From assembly GCF_030704535.1 (NCBI RefSeq), contig NC_081811.1:1375501-1439500 (forward strand): a DNA stretch of 64,000 nt. Reading direction: 5' to 3'. Each line of letters starts with the position of its first letter. Positions within the stretch are counted from its first letter, which is position 1. The notes below the pieces were generated by a model. It was given only the letters and a program-made list of their open reading frames with translations. It was not told the origin of the DNA and ran no database searches. The stretch comes from Vitis vinifera (Eukaryota; Streptophyta; Magnoliopsida; Vitales; Vitaceae). The position numbers were made by a program, and so were the translations under genes. Below, piece after piece: positions 21,437 to 34,000 of the stretch.

Positions 21437-23619
21437 TCAGGCGTAGGCATGGCCTCCACGTGGCCCTGGGAAGAACCACCATTCATTCTGTTTTGCGAAC
21501 ACCTCGTCCACCTCTCTTGCTGGGATGCTGAAAGCCAGCTCCTTCGCCTCTTTCTCCAGTGCATTCACTATGTTCTTGTCCCCTGAAATTTGTCAAAGAA
21601 AAGGAACTTAAAAGATTGTGGAAAGAGCAGGAGGAAGAGTGGAAATGGTGGGTGTTTAGTTCATTTGATTCAGTACCTGCAAGAGACTCCCTCCTGTTGT
21701 TTTCAGCATTCACATCAAAGCACACAATCTCCAAATTCCGGTTGTTTCCGGCGACTACGATTAGGGGGTGGCCTGCTGGGACAACGAAGAGCATCCCACG
21801 TTTCAGAGGTGAGCTTAGTCTCTGGTAATGTGGGCTCGCACTCTGCTGCTGCTGCTCACGCCTTTGTTCACCTGTGCTTTGTCCTTGGCCCTGCTGCTGC
21901 TGAGAGACATGGGGACAAGCCATCTCCATGTACCCTTCACCTTTAACCACCACAGCTATCTTAGTAGCCCTTGTGTTGAAGAAGGGACCTTCCATTGATC
22001 CCTGAAGAAGCAGGGAGAAAGGAAAAGAAGTTCAGAAATAAGATACAGAACTGAAAATTCAGAAAAATTAAGAAGATAATTAGAGTTGGGAGAAAGGAAA
22101 TACTTTGGTGATGTTAGAATAAGAGACTGCAATGTCCATATCTTGTAGCTGCTGGAATTCATTGGCATCAGCCTCATGGAGTCGTCCATATCTATTAGAA
22201 ATGGAGGGTTCCTTGCTTAGAAGATTGAATACTCTCTTGGATTCTGTTGACCCGAATGGGAAGGGAAACATTCCAGATTCCTCGCGTTGGCTCAAGGCCT
22301 GGATCTGTTGTTCTGAAGCTTTGACGATGACTCCCTTATTCTGTTGCTTAATCACCCTCTGCACCCTATCTTGTTCAACCTGCTTGATTTTAAAATCAAA
22401 GACATTAATCCACATGTACAAGAATTAAAAGGAAAACCCATTTCATAAAACAAAAGAATCATAAACTCAAATCCAAGAGAAAAAAAAAAAGTGAGAATGT
22501 CAGAATCTACCTTCAAAGCAGATGAAAGTAACTCTTCGCTGAAAGCCCTGTAGAATGATTGTGGGTTCTCACCAGCTGGGCCATAAAATGGCTACATCAG
22601 AACAAAAAATCAGTATACATATGTGTTTGTTGAGAGGCTATATGAGTGTAAGGCCACAAATTCACCTGGAATTCGTCTGGAAGAGCAACAGGTTGTAGCA
22701 GCTTGGCGATTCTGAGTTTCTTATTTTTGTCTCTGTTGATCATGTAAATGGTAGTCCCTGCGCGGATCCTCACTATATCTCCCTGTTTGATATTGAAGCT
22801 TTCCCTCTTACCTTGGGACACCAGGCTGAGAGTTCCTCGTCCTGAGATCAAATTAGTATAAACCCAGATTTATTAATGAACTTGGTAGTTAGAAAAAGGA
22901 AGGTAAGGAAAATGGGAAGAAATTATGGCTATACCGGAAGCGACATAGACCACGGCCTCAGCATCAAGATGCGCTGGAAGCACAAAGGTTTGGGGGTTGG
23001 CTTCAAGGTAGACGAAGCGGTAGTTCTTGAGGCCGCGGAGAAGCCGGGACCTTTGGTGGAACCTCTGAAGGATCTTGATTCTGCCCTCGTTGGTCTCTAG
23101 TGATGCAGTATAGTGTTGGTCCTGGAACACATAAGGGTTTTGCTCTTGTTGCTCTTGCCCCTGCTCCTGCTCCTGCTCCTGCCCCTGCTCCTGCTGGCGG
23201 CCTTGTTCGTCCTTCTCTCCTGACTGCCCTCCTCCTCCTTTACCTTCCTCCCCACGTTGCCGCTCATAAGTGTCTTGGCACTGTCGGCGGCACTGCTCTT
23301 TCTGCTGTTCCCTCTGGCGCTCGCACTGTTTCTGGCATTGCTGGAGCTGCTTCTCGGGGTCAGTGTTAGAGTTCAGCACAATGCGACTGCCGCCGCCACC
23401 TTCTCCTTCACCCTCTCCGTGATTCTGTCCGTGGTAATCCTCGCACTTTTGCTCGCACTCCCGCCTCTGCCGATGGCTGAATTCGTGATAGGTCCTGCAC
23501 TGGCTCTTGCACAATTGGAGCTCCGGGTCTACGTTGGCGACAGCTAGAGAGAAAGTTACAGACAAAAAGAAGAGGGAGAATAGTAGGAAAGCAAAGGAAA
23601 GTTTGGTGTTGATCACCAT
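21437..23619 (-). CDS. Vicilin-like 7S seed storage globulin 2
   Basis: Six exons: 23619-22935, 22841-22666, 22591-22511, 22379-22104, 22001-21677 and 21582-21437; 1,689 bases, 562 residues. Signal peptide (LSFAFLLFSLFFLSVTFSLAVA), then two CxxxC pairs (CKSQC/CEQKC, CQKQC/CRRQC) and a long acidic Gln/Glu/Gly linker (GEKDEQGRQQEQ onward, before NPYVFQDQHY). Two cupin domains follow. Exons 2 and 3 are exactly as long as in gene 1 (176 and 81 bases). The last intron (21676-21583) interrupts a Gly codon in ESLAG|DKN and is the one gene 1 lacks. It ends in PGPRGGHAYA. The longer linker accounts for most of the size difference from gene 1. Tandem arrangement in the same orientation implies local duplication. 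Confidence 0.94.
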
Positions 23620-23752
23620 CGTGGATTCTTTGCTGGACTACAACTCTCAGAGAGACTTTTGACACTGTTGTAAAGAAAGTTGAGGATGGGGTGTGGCATT
23701 TATAGGTGGGAAAGAGGGGAGAGATGGGAGATAGAGGTGGGGATAAGGGAAA

Positions 23753-23792
23753 CATGCATGGAGACGGGTGGCAATGCCATACCAGACGTGTC
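23753..23792 (-). promoter_or_regulatory. RY element and ACGT core upstream of vicilin 2
   Basis: CATGCATG (23753-23760), the shared gagacgggtggcaat stretch, then ACGTGTC (23786-23792). A TATA-like ctataaat reads on the minus strand near 23698-23706, and a further ACGTGGC lies near 23875. This is a typical seed-specific storage protein promoter. Confidence 0.75.
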
Positions 23793-24021
23793 AATGATTT
23801 CACATATACATATCGCCGCGTATGAAAAGGACAATAACCACAACTCACTGTCACCTGAGCTGAAGAGAGAGAGAGACGTGGCGGTGACAAGGACTAATGT
23901 GTCGCAGTTGTGGAGGCATGCAGGGGGGACGCGTCGCCGAGTCTGGACACCCTCTTCACGTGCCTCTACCGTCACATGCGTGTATGTTTCTGCCGTCACT
24001 CCCCCAAATCAAACACTAGCT

Positions 24022-24236
24022 TGTGTTTGTTTTTTGGTTTAATAGAAAAAGCCAAATATTTTACTTTTTCTATTCAGCTAAAAATAACTCATTGACATCA
24101 ACCAACATCATTAAACTAAACTTATTGATAATAAGTTCACTTTAATTATGTTGGTTAGTATCAATAAGGTACTTTTAGCTGAATAGAAAAAGTCAAAATA
24201 TTTAACTTTTTCTATTCAGCCAAAAAACAAACACCA
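24022..24236. mobile_element. MITE with long terminal inverted repeats
   Basis: About 215 bases. The left arm reads tgtgtttgttttttgg...ctttttctattcagct. The right arm is its inverse, agctgaatagaaaaag...ccaaaaaacaaacacca. The arms are about 55 bases long and the centre (aactcattgacatcaa / ttggttagtatcaata) is also partly palindromic. Target duplication is uncertain, so I do not assign a superfamily. It lies upstream of the vicilin 2 promoter. Confidence 0.75.
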
Positions 24237-25006
24237 CCAGCTATCACCTTCCACTTTAATTTTTTTTCGACGGCTTCTAGTTTCTTTCCCCTCGAGCGTT
24301 TTTAAAAAAGAAAATATTGAGAAATTTAGTAAGGCATCAGAGTTCATTATAATTATCCTCTTTATACCCAAGGAATAACACCCAAATATATACACACAAC
24401 ATCACATCATCTATGATGATTAATTTTAAATTTAAAAAATATTTAACAAAATTTTAAATAAATGATTTCACAAACTCCGGGGAGTTCGTGAAATTAACCC
24501 AATTATGAGTAATATTCTTTTATACCATGGTCTCTCTTCTTCCTTTTTCCCAGTCATTCAGTCTCCACATTGGAGTATTACCCTATAGAGCTTTTTTATT
24601 GTGAGGAAGTACATTCCAAATCACTGCAAGAAAAGGGTTGGAACGGAAAATGAAAAAATCTTACGAGTTCTTGATATACATGAGGATTGCTTGTTGGCAC
24701 TTGGTACCCGGTGACAAAGCAGTTATATGCCAAGAGACAAAAAGCCCACCACATGGAGGGCCTTATCCTTCCCACCCACAAAAGAGAAGCAGAAGAAACT
24801 TAACAATATAAATGTTATTTGGAATAATAAAACCTGCATTTTTCATAACCCTAAATCCAAATCCTTCTACTTTGGATTCAAAACATCAACAAATTTATTA
24901 AGTTTCATTCCCTCTTGATTAGCAACTTGCAAGTAAAGGATGACAAATGCTGATCATAGAAAATTTTCAGACTAGTCTCGGGACATTGGACTACAAAATG
25001 GTTTGC
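24237..25006. other. Intergenic, AT-rich; probable 3' UTR of the uL24 gene at its right edge
   Basis: No coding sequence is recognised. The stretch just left of 25007 should hold the 3' UTR of the minus-strand ribosomal protein gene. Confidence 0.4.
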
Positions 25007-27457
25007 TTAAAGACCAGGCATCCCCTTGCCGGTTTTAGCATCGTATGTCTTCTCCAACACAAGATCCATGGGGGTATCCTTGGGACCAGCTGCATAAAAA
25101 CAAACCGACAAATTTCATCAGAAGATCAAAGCATGTGATTCTTCACAACAAATAGGTATATTTGCAAGCATATTCATGGAGGAAGTTGAAACTTGAAACA
25201 TATCATGGAGTCTACTAGTCTAGGAACCACATTTTCATACATCTTATACTTTTTAGATGGGAAATGTGATCTGAACTAGGCAATAAAGAAATGTTCTGGC
25301 AGTAATGAGATATTAAAAGCTCCATTCAGAAAAGAAATCGTTAAACTACTCCACACTCTTGTCGATTAGACTCACCTAATTTAAAGTTCAAGTAAAGGTT
25401 CTTCACTTAAAGAATAAATGCTCAAAATGCTAATCTTCTCAAATCTCTCCTCTCATTAACAGGAAAACCCCAAAATTAACATTGCTGAAATCAGAAAGCG
25501 AATGGCACCATCAACCTTCCCAACTTGCGAGGCGCAAAACAATAATCTTTAACTCCGATACCATGATCGATATATTTAGAGTTCCCAAAAAATCACTTTC
25601 GTTGATCGATTCTTGTTATGAAATTTTAATTTGAACTTGGTAAGGAATTTAATACCATCCACTATACTCTTTTCTTATGTTTAAAGCACCATTCCAAAGC
25701 TGACAAATATCACTAAATTTGATATAAGAGTGCAAGTCCATGTATGAGTAGGATCATTAATGAGGGGAGTGACAGTGAACTCAAGTTTCACCATGATTAT
25801 ATTGGCAAGCTAGTACAATCGTGGCGCACATGTTTAATAGGGAAGTTCCAAAACTGAATAGAAGAGTTAAAACAACTTGGGAAAACTATGCGAATTTTAA
25901 CTAGAAGATTCCTGATTTCAAGATATATGCATTTTCCATAAATCTTTTTTTTTTTTTTTTTGTTAATATATGCTAATATATGCATTCTTTCAATTTCTTA
26001 TCTCTAAAATCTTTTTTTGTATATGCGTGTGTGTGTGTGCATGTGTATATATGTTCTCAGAATATGTTTGCCTTTTGATTCCAAATCACTTCCCCATTTC
26101 ATTCTTCCCATGTCTTTTAGACATATTCCTGCTTCTGCTTCCCATTCTTCACCCTGCTTCCACTTCTCATTCTAGATATTATAAGCCTTACATCCCCGGA
26201 GCTTTTGTCTCACACATTCAGCTTTCCTAATGCAACTACCCTCAAAACACTAATAAATGCATCCCTAACTTCTATAGGTGTCAGTTACATGCAGAAATGG
26301 ACTTCAGTCTGAATCACATGAATACAAGCAAACAAAACAGATATCGGGGATCTATATATAACAAATGTTAAAAGAAAAAAACAAAGGTGATAAACTTCAA
26401 ATATATACCGACTGTAGGTCTTGGAGTGGTCCTTATCTTTAAGATCTCAGGACGAGGGATTATGGATCCTGATGCTCCTTGACCTCTAGAAACTCTAACT
26501 TTTGTGCCATCTTCTAAATATCTTATTCCAATCTTAACAGGTTTCCTGCATAAGAAAATATCAATAAGTACTCTCTTTGAAAAAAAAAGGATAATGAGGA
26601 GGCGAAAGATTCTCAAATATGATATTACTGTGTGGCAGGGTCAAGAATTTGAACATTTGAGGCATGTAGTGGGGCTTCAACGGAAAAAATCCCACCTTCA
26701 TGACCTTGGCCTTGCTTGATATGCTTCTTTACCTGTACTGAGGATAAAAAAATTAAGCCCACCCTTGTCTTCAACATGCATACAAAGTTCAATAAAATCC
26801 ATACTATTCACTGAAACCCTACAAGTAGAACAACAATATATCACAAAGATATTACATATAAAAAAAAATAGATCACACCACATGCATGCGCATACAAACT
26901 TTTAAATACGATTGTTATGCAGCTTGGATGTGAATCAACAGAATGATTGTTCTGAAATCAACTTAAATATCCCAAGCCATCTTTGGCTAAGCGGGCAGAA
27001 ATGAAAATAAAAAGTTGTGGCCCAGAAATATAACCCATTAAATCTGATAGTCAGCTACACATTATCATTTTCCAAATTGAGTTTGCACCAACTACAATAG
27101 CATGGCCAAAAAATATTGTTGCCATAACAATTTCCGCAGCTAAGAAAAAGATGCCATCACATCTAAAAGATGATAAAGCAAACAATGATAGGCTGCAAGC
27201 AAGGGCCACTCACCAGATTTTTGCCCTCAACAATAACACGATTTTGAGAGCGTATAACACGCTTGATAACACCAGTTTCACCTTTATCTTTGCCCCTGAT
27301 TATCATCACCTGCAAATTATCAAGATAAGAAAATGAAAAAAAAAATAAATAAAGTTCATCTATATATATACAGATACATATATCTGTATATACATAGATG
27401 AGGAAACAAAAGGTCTGAACAATGGCATTCTATTTTGCCTATCAAATAATAATAATC

Positions 27458-27502
<45 letters not shown>

Positions 27503-27581
27503 GAATTTTATTTCTCCTTACATTATCTCCTCTCACAATCTTCCAATTCTGTATGAGTTTCTGAGCTGCTTTCCAACCCAT
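25007..27581 (-). CDS. Mitochondrial-type 50S ribosomal protein uL24 (KOW domain)
   Basis: Five coding exons: 27581-27522, 27309-27214, 26732-26629, 26545-26409 and 25089-25007; 480 bases, 159 residues. It begins MGWKAAQKLIQNWKIVRGDN. A KOW motif follows (VMIIRGKDKGETGVIKRVIR), then VKKHIKQGQGHEGGIF and RYLEDGTKVRV...SIIPRPEILKIRTTPRPT, ending KTGKGMPGL. This closely follows the Arabidopsis KOW protein At5g23535 as I remember it, thought to be the mitochondrial uL24 homologue, a large-subunit assembly protein. There is no long N-terminal presequence, so organelle assignment rests on family. The 5' UTR is itself split by an intron (27598-28294). The intron after exon 1 has an AAT microsatellite (27445-27501). 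Confidence 0.9.
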
Positions 27582-28294
27582 TTCAACAGGCCTCTCCCTG
27601 TGGGTATTTGCAAGTCTCCCTACCAATCAAAATTAACATCAGAAATTTTGACAATTGAATAATGCTTTTTATTTTCTGTTTTCAAAATCAAAAAATAATA
27701 GTAACTTTTATATAAGATACAAAAACTGTTAAAGAGGCTTACATTGAAAGAAAAAATGGTTTTAAAAACAGTTTTAAAAAATGAAGCTTCCAGTGTTGGC
27801 CTTCAAAAATTGGCACATACTCAGATTTTTGTCCTAGTGAATTGCAATATCCAAACTCCATTCCTTAAAATGATCAAATAGGAATAAACACAAACACTTA
27901 GCATGCATTAGGCTATCTATATTGGTGCATTCACAATTTGTCCCATATATAAATAGCTTCATTCCTATGATCAAATCTACAACTATGTAATCCATAAACA
28001 AATCAAGGGAAGCAATAGTCAATCACAAACTAACATCAAAATGAAATCATATAATTTTCTGCCAATAGCTCAAACAAACCTGCTGAAACCAAAATGAAAA
28101 ATGAAATCACATCATTTTCTGTCTGATAGCATTTCAAACAAGCCAAAGCCACTTCCCAAATCATTTAAAATGAATCTACGTTTCGACTGGGCCTAGTTCA
28201 GTATCCAACCTAGAAGTATTTTCTCAGCATCCAAACAATTCTATCTAACCTAAAATTCGATTCATCGAACTGGAAATAGAAATTGGAGCAGTAC

Positions 28295-28465
28295 CTTAAA
28301 CTCAGCGATCGATCCAAACGCAACGTTGCGAAAGGAATGATTGAATGCTGATGTGCAGATGGAGATCGGGGCTTCTTTCACTGCCGGCAAACCCTAAAGC
28401 TCTATACACCGTAAGTTTAACATCAGTCAGGTGATAATGGGCTGAGCCCAGCCCGGCCCAATTTA
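28295..28465 (-). promoter_or_regulatory. Non-coding first exon and promoter of the uL24 gene: telo-box and site II motifs
   Basis: A splice donor on the minus strand (AAG|GTACTG, exon end at 28295) pairs with an acceptor at 27598 just before the start codon. Upstream are AAACCCTAA (28389-28397, telo-box, in reverse relative to the gene) and clustered GGGCC/GGGCT motifs (28439-28465, site II type). The combination is characteristic of plant ribosomal protein and mitochondrial-biogenesis promoters. Confidence 0.65.
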
Positions 28466-28954
28466 TATGACCGTATCTTTATTTTCAACTTCTTTATATT
28501 CTCTTTATTTATATATAAAATATTTTTTTAATATCACGTTTATGTTCCAAAATAATTTAATCAATTTTTATTATTCTTATCATCTTAAATATAAAAATAA
28601 TTATTTAATATTTTATTTTATTTTTCATTGTGAAAAGTATGAAATTTTTTCATTAAAAATAATTAATAATATATTTTCAATAATTATTTCGAACCTTTTT
28701 CTTGCGATCGGACAAAAAAATCAAAATCCTGATCAGAGTAAGACATGAACGAATCGATGATTTCAAACCCGAGCCACCAACATAATGAAAGCGGCAGAAA
28801 TTATATTAATTGCAGAAACAACATCCTCCACATTCACAATCATGAAAATCAATTTTATTACAATGTCTGAAACAAAGTTTCCGAAATTATTCCACAACAG
28901 CTCTTATTCTGTGTTATTGCATGTACCATGCTCTGCTCCACCCTTCCTCTTCCC

Positions 28955-29315
28955 TCAGGGCTTGAAGGCGTTGAGTTTTTCTGCACCCACATTCCAAACA
29001 AGAAAACACATCAGTTTCTGTCTATATACGGACGGACCCTTTGCAAATCACTGACAGGTAGTTCAGACTGTTCTGATACCACATTGAACTATCAGTTTTT
29101 AAAATTCATGGAAACTTACCAGCAGCAACCTTCGCGAGGCAGTCGGTGTCGCACTTCATTTCACAGAAGGTGTCGCCGTTGCCTTCGGATTTGCATTCTT
29201 CATCGCAGGGCTCGTAACATGTCTTGTAACCATCGTCGGCCACGGCCTGGCGAATGTGCAGTGTTGCCATGACCACGATGCACATGAGAAAGACTGAAAC
29301 CAGCTTGTTGGCCAT
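28955..29315 (-). CDS. Small secreted Cys-rich protein, pollen allergen Ole e 6-like
   Basis: Two exons: 29315-29120 and 28980-28955; 222 bases, 73 residues. A signal peptide (MANKLVSVFLMCIVVMATLH...) precedes a short mature domain, DGYKTCYEPCDEECKSEGNG then TFCEMKCDTDCLAKVAAEKL and NAFKP. The CxxxCxxxC...CxxxCxxxC pattern with the near-invariant FCEMKCDTDC matches the olive allergen Ole e 6 family. Biological function is unknown; members are often expressed in pollen or other tissues. Exon 2 supplies only eight and two-thirds codons. I chose the start by the signal peptide; the longer upstream open frame is leader sequence. Confidence 0.88.
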
Positions 29316-29639
29316 TTTTCTGTCTAGGGTTTTTTTTGTTTTTTCCTTCCTTTTCCTGTCTGGGCTTTGATCAGTTGGAAGTTTGAATGAGAGTTGATGG
29401 GGGTGGAGGGAGAAGGAGATGAATGGGGGGTATTTAATGGGGATGCACAGCCTGTTTTGGGTAAGGAGGCTTGAAAGTAGGAGAAGGTTTGTGGGTTTTA
29501 TGGGGTTGGAATAAATTGGGTTTGCTAAAAACATGGAGGTCCATTTTTTAATAGGGTTGGAAGAAATGGTCTCTGATTGCAGCAAATTATGAAAACTAGC
29601 ATACCCTTTTGACCCTCCATGACTCTGAGTCCTAGTACC

Positions 29640-30748
29640 GTACTGTTTTTAGAAAACACTTTCTAGTATGAAAGAAATTTTTGAAGCAAAATAATAAGCT
29701 TTCACAAAATTAAAAAAACAAAAACTTTTAAAAAATTTAAAAATTACTTGTAATATTTTTTTAAAAAGAAAATTAATTGGTAATTCTTTGAAACACACTT
29801 TTAGAGAATACTTTGAATAAAAATGTTGTTACATATATTTTTAGTATATATACAAAAAAGTGTTTAAAACTAGAAAAATAATGGATAGGTGATTTTCATT
29901 ATTGTTGAGGTGATTTTCATTCTTCTTGAAAAGTACTAAAGAAATTAAAAATGTTAAAAAATATTTTTTTTTCATGTTTGATTTTATTGTGGAAAATATT
30001 AAAAAAAAATGAAATATAATTAAAATTAGTTGGAAATTTGTACATTTTTATATTATTTAATTTTTATATAAAATAGTTAAAATAAGTGAATGAATTTGAG
30101 ATATTGTATAAAAATAATTTATTCACTTTAAATTTATTTTTTATTTTTTTACCTTTTTTTTTATTTTTTACTTTTTTTTTTCTTTACAACTGATTTTTAA
30201 AATTTTTAAAAGTGTTTTCTAAATTTTATCAAATATTGCATTTTTCTTCGAAAACACTTTTGAAACAAAAAAGAAAAATCATTTTTAGTAGTACTTTATG
30301 GAAAAACACTTAATAAATAATTTTCTTAAAAATATTTATAAAGAAAGCATCTCAATTAAAAGCATTTGATAAAAAACAATTTTCATAAAAAATAGATAAT
30401 GCGTTTGGTTGTAATTTTAGGAAGTATTTTTAACATTTTTATACTTAAAAAAGTATTAAAAAGAGTAAAAACACTTTTAAAAATTACTACCACCATAGAC
30501 ACTCTTAAATAAAATTTTAAAAACACATTTATTTTTTTTTTAAATTTGTATGTATTTAAAAAAACTTTTAAAAAAACACTTCAACCAAAAATATTTTAAA
30601 TAAAAATACTACTCTTCCGACCAAGCTTTTTATATAGATAAGATAATTGAAAGAATGCATTAATTATTATAATTTTTTTTTCTTTCATTTTGTATAAAAC
30701 GTTAAAAATCTCCATTTAAAAGTTTCGATAAATTCTCATATTTTATAT

Positions 30749-30798
<50 letters not shown>

Positions 30799-30950
30799 TG
30801 CCAATCGAGACTATAATTCAAAATTGAAGAATTTTGTTAAAAGAGCACGCATTGGGCCGAACTATCGGGCCATTAAGAAACACTAACCAATTTCATTTGG
30901 GCCCATCTACAATATGATCTGACAAAAATAACCCCATCTGTAATCAAAAT
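29640..30950. other. AT-rich intergenic block with MITE-like and microsatellite sequence
   Basis: Long aaaaacacttttaaaa-type stretches, in both orientations, resemble grape-style AT-rich MITE debris. One motif near 30400 begins gcgtttggttgtaatttt. An (AT)n microsatellite spans 30752-30792. No gene is seen. Confidence 0.5.
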
Positions 30951-31075
30951 ACCAAGTGGCTCCTTTTCTTGTCTCTCAAGTGACTGCCCTCTTTTCTGTG
31001 TATCTCTCACCTGCGGTGTCAAAGGGAAAAAAGAACAGGCAGAGAGAGAGAGAGAGAGAGAGAAGAGTTGCAGAG

Positions 31076-34000
31076 ATGGAGTGCGTGTTCGGATTGGTCG
31101 GTGATGGCTTTGCTCTGGTGGTGGCGGACTCGTCAGCCGTACACAGCATCCTCGTTCACAAATCCAACGAGGACAAGATCATGGTTCTTGATTCTCACAA
31201 GCTCTTGGGCGCCAGCGGCGAAGGCGGCGACAGGTCTGTTTTTTCTCTGATCGGGGATTTTCTGTTGGGTTCGTGGGAAAACAGGGGGGAAATTTGAGAA
31301 AAGGAGATTTTGAATCTTGTGTTCCGTGACATTTTGGATGTTAGGCGAGTCAGCTAAACTGAGCTCGGAAAAGTTTTGATTTTTTCGTGCATTTCCGAGA
31401 GACCAAAAGGAGGATGATTGATGTGATTTGTTTATTTATTTTGAAGTTTTGGTAATTAATGTTTGTTTTTGGTTTTGCAGAGCTCAGTTTACGGAGTACA
31501 TACAGAAGAATGTAGCGTTGTATCAGTTCCGTAACGGGATTCCGTTGACGACAGCTGCCGCGGCGAATTTCACTCGAGGAGAGCTTGCTACTGCGTTGCG
31601 GAAGGTAATGCTTTGGAGAATCATGTTTTGTTTTCATAATTTTGTGTTTATTAGGGTTTGGAGATATTTAGCTTTTTAGGGTTTGGATAATTTTTGTTCT
31701 GAATTTTTTTCTTTCGTTGTTGTTGTTGCTCTTGCTCTTGCTCTTGATGTAGTGATGATGTTTTTGATACTATTGGTTGTGTAATCTGATATAATTAGAA
31801 ATGAAATGAAACCACGCATGGAAGATAAGTTTGGGCTTTTTTCTTGTTTTTCTTCTTTTAATTATGTTTGGGTTTGCTTTCTTTTACAATTTTGTGAAAC
31901 TTGATATGTTTTGCGATCAAGTTTGATCTGGTGTGATTCATCATTTAGTGGTGTGATATGATGTTGTTAGAAGTGAAGCTCTACATAAATGATAAGGTTG
32001 GCCTTTTTTTTTCTTCTGTTCGTTTTGTTTGCTTTTGGGATTCTCTTATGTTCGTCTTGTGATTCTGTTGAAGTCCGACCTTTTATTGATTCAGATTAGA
32101 TTTGATGTGGTTCGATGTTAACAGTTGCTTGCATTGGTATGAAAATTTTGCAGAGACTACTTCATCAATTTATTGAAAATTATTATCTCATTGCCCTTGG
32201 TTGGTGCTGAGGTTTGCCTTTTTATTTGGGACATCTTTTTTTTTTCTTTGACAAGTAAGCAAGAGGAAAAATATGTTAATGAAAAGGCCTATACACCAAC
32301 GTACACAAGTTTTTAATTGGGACATTATCAACATGAGCACTACATGACTTATAGGTTGGGGACGTTTTTGTTCAACCCACTGAGATATTAAACCATATTG
32401 TGTGTATCATGATTTCCACATTGCTTAATTCTTTTGGCATCTCTCTGGTCATGCTTGGGTAATGAGATTGAAGTGAATTCTGTTATTCAAATTTGATGCA
32501 GGCTCTTTATTTTTACAATACTGCCAATTCCTGCCTGTACTCGACACCTAATGATAATGTTGGTTTCGTTAAGCAGTCTAATTTACTATAAAATGATCCA
32601 TTTGCTAAGGAATTTAGATGTCTAGACATTTGTATAAGATTTGTGATACTTTTTTTTTTCACCCCTCTTTTTTGATAGACAAACAAACAGAATGCATTAA
32701 GAGGTGCCTAACAAAAAAAAGGGGCATGATCCAAGCATATATGATGTATATAGGAAGCTCACAAAAACACTAACACCAAAAGCTGGGCTAACCAATTCCT
32801 ATACTATCTACAAAGTTTGTAAAAAGGCAACATATGATATCCCAAATCCCTATCTGACCACAAAAGTAAAGACTTTAGAACCAAATCTTTCAGCTGTTCC
32901 ACTCCTTTAAATGTTCTTTTATTATGCTTTTTCAAATGATCCAACAAATGCATAATTGATCATCCTCCAAACAAGGTACAACCTTGTGCATGGTTCAACG
33001 AAAGAGCTGTTGGCTTCTCTAACCTAATGGGGAACACCCAAGACACACCAGAAAGAGAGAAGATGAAAGACCATAATCTATGGCTCCATTTTCCATAAAT
33101 GAGGATGTGGGCTATAGATCCCCATATCATCTTTGCAAAGACAACACCTCTCTTGATAAGCTGGTCTAAAATCAAGAATTTGTTCCAAACTACTTTCATG
33201 CAAAAGAACCAACCTTAGAAGGCAGTTTAAAGTTCCAAACCAGCTTAGCGGGAATGGAGAAAGGCTTCTTAGAGAACAGGGGCAAGTAATCTGATCTAAT
33301 TGAAAATAAATTCTTTCTATCATTTTTTTTGTGCCCCACATTACTTGACATGGATAAGGGATTTAGAGATGCAACAAGAATTGTACTGATGGCATCTCAA
33401 TATCTGAAAGGTTTATTCTGAATCTAGGATTTTACCAATTCCCATCCATAGAATCTTCCACCTAAACGTCCTTCCAGACAATCATATTGAAGAGCTCCGA
33501 AAATCCTAACTGCACCAAGGGTAATGTCAAAACTTGATCCCATTTCCCATGGTCAATCCTGTTCTAGGGAAGAAAATCAGCTCCACCCTTCCTTATGACT
33601 TCCCAAAGGCTTGAGCCTTAAGCACCTCTGCCTTCATTAAATAGCATAAACATATGATCAAAACAATCCAAAGATAATCTATAAACTCTTTCTTATTAAA
33701 ATGGAAAATAAGGAAAATAAGGAAGAAAATAATAAATTGTGCATTTTAACATAGATTGTTGAGATGCACAAAGATTAAGATCTGGATCATGATTAGACTC
33801 TTATAGGTACTCAACCATTGGTTAACAGATGAAATAAACAACGAAAGTTCGCTTCAGGGATACAAGTTTCAGAGTGGCTAAATATCCAAAACATAGCAAT
33901 GATGTGTGCTATCTTTAGTTTTTCCCTTGTTGGGAGAAGGCACCATGTAGCTACAAATGTTAGATGATTCAGCTGTGTCCTCTGCCACAAAATGGATGTA

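Noticed and set aside
20236-23547. Leu/Ala-rich plus-strand open frames opposite the vicilin first exons
   Set aside because: They are antisense shadows of the Gln/Glu/Cys-rich vicilin N-termini.
30752-30792. (AT)n tract as a possible origin or regulatory element
   Set aside because: An ordinary microsatellite in AT-rich intergenic DNA.
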